Of a DNA stretch of 6,623 nucleotides, positions 6,319-6,623 are shown piece by piece. Below the pieces are notes generated by a model that was not told the origin of the DNA, ran no database searches, and was given only the letters and a program-made list of their open reading frames with translations. Origin of the DNA: Spirochaeta sp. (GTDB lineage Bacteria; Spirochaetota; Spirochaetia; UBA9216); contig DMKD01000015.1 of NCBI GenBank assembly GCA_003454605.1, forward strand, positions 1-6,623, written 5' to 3'. Position 1 is the first letter of the stretch. Each line of letters begins with the position of its first letter. A program made the position numbers and the translations under genes.

Positions 6319-6623
6319 TATTTTATTTCACCTGCTGTGTCGTTAAAGGCATTAACACCCTTTGCTTTTAATTTTTGCTCAGGCCCTGGAGGTGCGTAGA
6401 TTACAACGTATGTAAGATCTTCGCCCTCATCTACTTCCATTTTATGCAGAGTTTCCGGAGGAGTGAATACAGCCATATTCGGTCCGATTTTAAAAGTTTG
6501 GTCTCCAATAAACATCGTGGCTGTTCCTGAGAGAATATACCAGCAGTGTTCTCCTTCATGCGTATGAGCTGAGCCTACAGCCCCTGCTTTAGCAGTATTG
6601 ACCAGCAGAGACATTTTATCAGC
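6318..6623 (-). CDS. Small single-domain cupin protein, 5' end outside window
   Basis: Conserved beta-barrel of the cupin_2 type, a fold used for metal-dependent isomerases, dioxygenases and small-molecule binding proteins. Numbering from the methionine at 6614, motif 1 is G11-x5-HTH (17-19) through the WYILSG ending at G30. Motif 2 is G44 through TPPETLH with H57. The third metal ligand of motif 1, usually Glu four residues after the second His, is H23 here, with E22 beside it. The methionine at 6614 is probably internal. The frame stays open to the window edge (A-D-K before it), the preceding bases show no ribosome binding site, and cupins usually have a strand before this point. The stop codon shares one base with the reductase start, so the two are presumably co-transcribed and may act on the same pathway. 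Substrate is unknown. Confidence 0.85.
   Translation of the reverse strand, partial: ADKMSLLVNTAKAGAVGSAHTHEGEHCWYILSGTATMFIGDQTFKIGPNMAVFTPPETLHKMEVDEGEDLTYVVIYAPPGPEQKLKAKGVNAFNDTAGEIK

Noticed and set aside
1..6623. CRISPR array, tRNA or rRNA genes, transposase or intact defence system
   Set aside because: No regularly spaced repeats, no cloverleaf-type sequence with TTCRA loop, no rRNA segment and no transposase or nuclease motif were seen in the gaps or coding regions.

Overview
The window looks like an ordinary chromosomal stretch of a bacterium, most likely a free-living or anaerobic member of the Spirochaetales. This lineage guess rests mainly on the leucyl-tRNA synthetase. Its N-terminus (MSKYPFTEIEPKWQKYW, then LHVGHPEGYTATDIYCRY) resembles what I remember of Treponema/Spirochaeta enzymes more than the E. 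coli type. That is recognition from memory, not a search. Base composition by eye is moderate, about half GC in genes and AT-rich between them.

Layout from left to right. Positions 1-390 (+) hold an unrecognised reading frame that may be cut by the window edge. Its 3' end overlaps, tail to tail, an M24-family metallopeptidase (359-1495, -) with all five metal ligands, preceded by an extended -10 promoter and a Shine-Dalgarno site. Next, on the + strand, is a remnant of a HipA-type serine/threonine kinase (1626-2408). It lacks the N-terminal ~60 residues, has an in-frame internal deletion of about 115 residues that removes the catalytic and metal-binding aspartates, and has no hipB antitoxin gene beside it. 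An imperfect direct repeat of about 38 bp flanks it on both sides. The intergenic region 2409-2665 carries a series of hairpins, the last of which embeds the leuS stop codon.

The right half is one co-directional minus-strand block. It starts with a small cupin (cut by the right edge), overlaps by one base a ketopantoate-reductase-family NADP oxidoreductase (5302-6318), and ends with complete leuS (2666-5176). leuS has its own promoter-like sequence placed so close to the ATG that its mRNA may be leaderless. The cupin and the reductase probably form a translationally coupled metabolic pair of unknown substrate. leuS is housekeeping and probably only adjacent.

I see no CRISPR array, rRNA, tRNA, transposase, phage gene or intact defence system. 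The most noteworthy item is the degraded HipA locus with its flanking repeats. I did not find convincing evidence of a new biological system.
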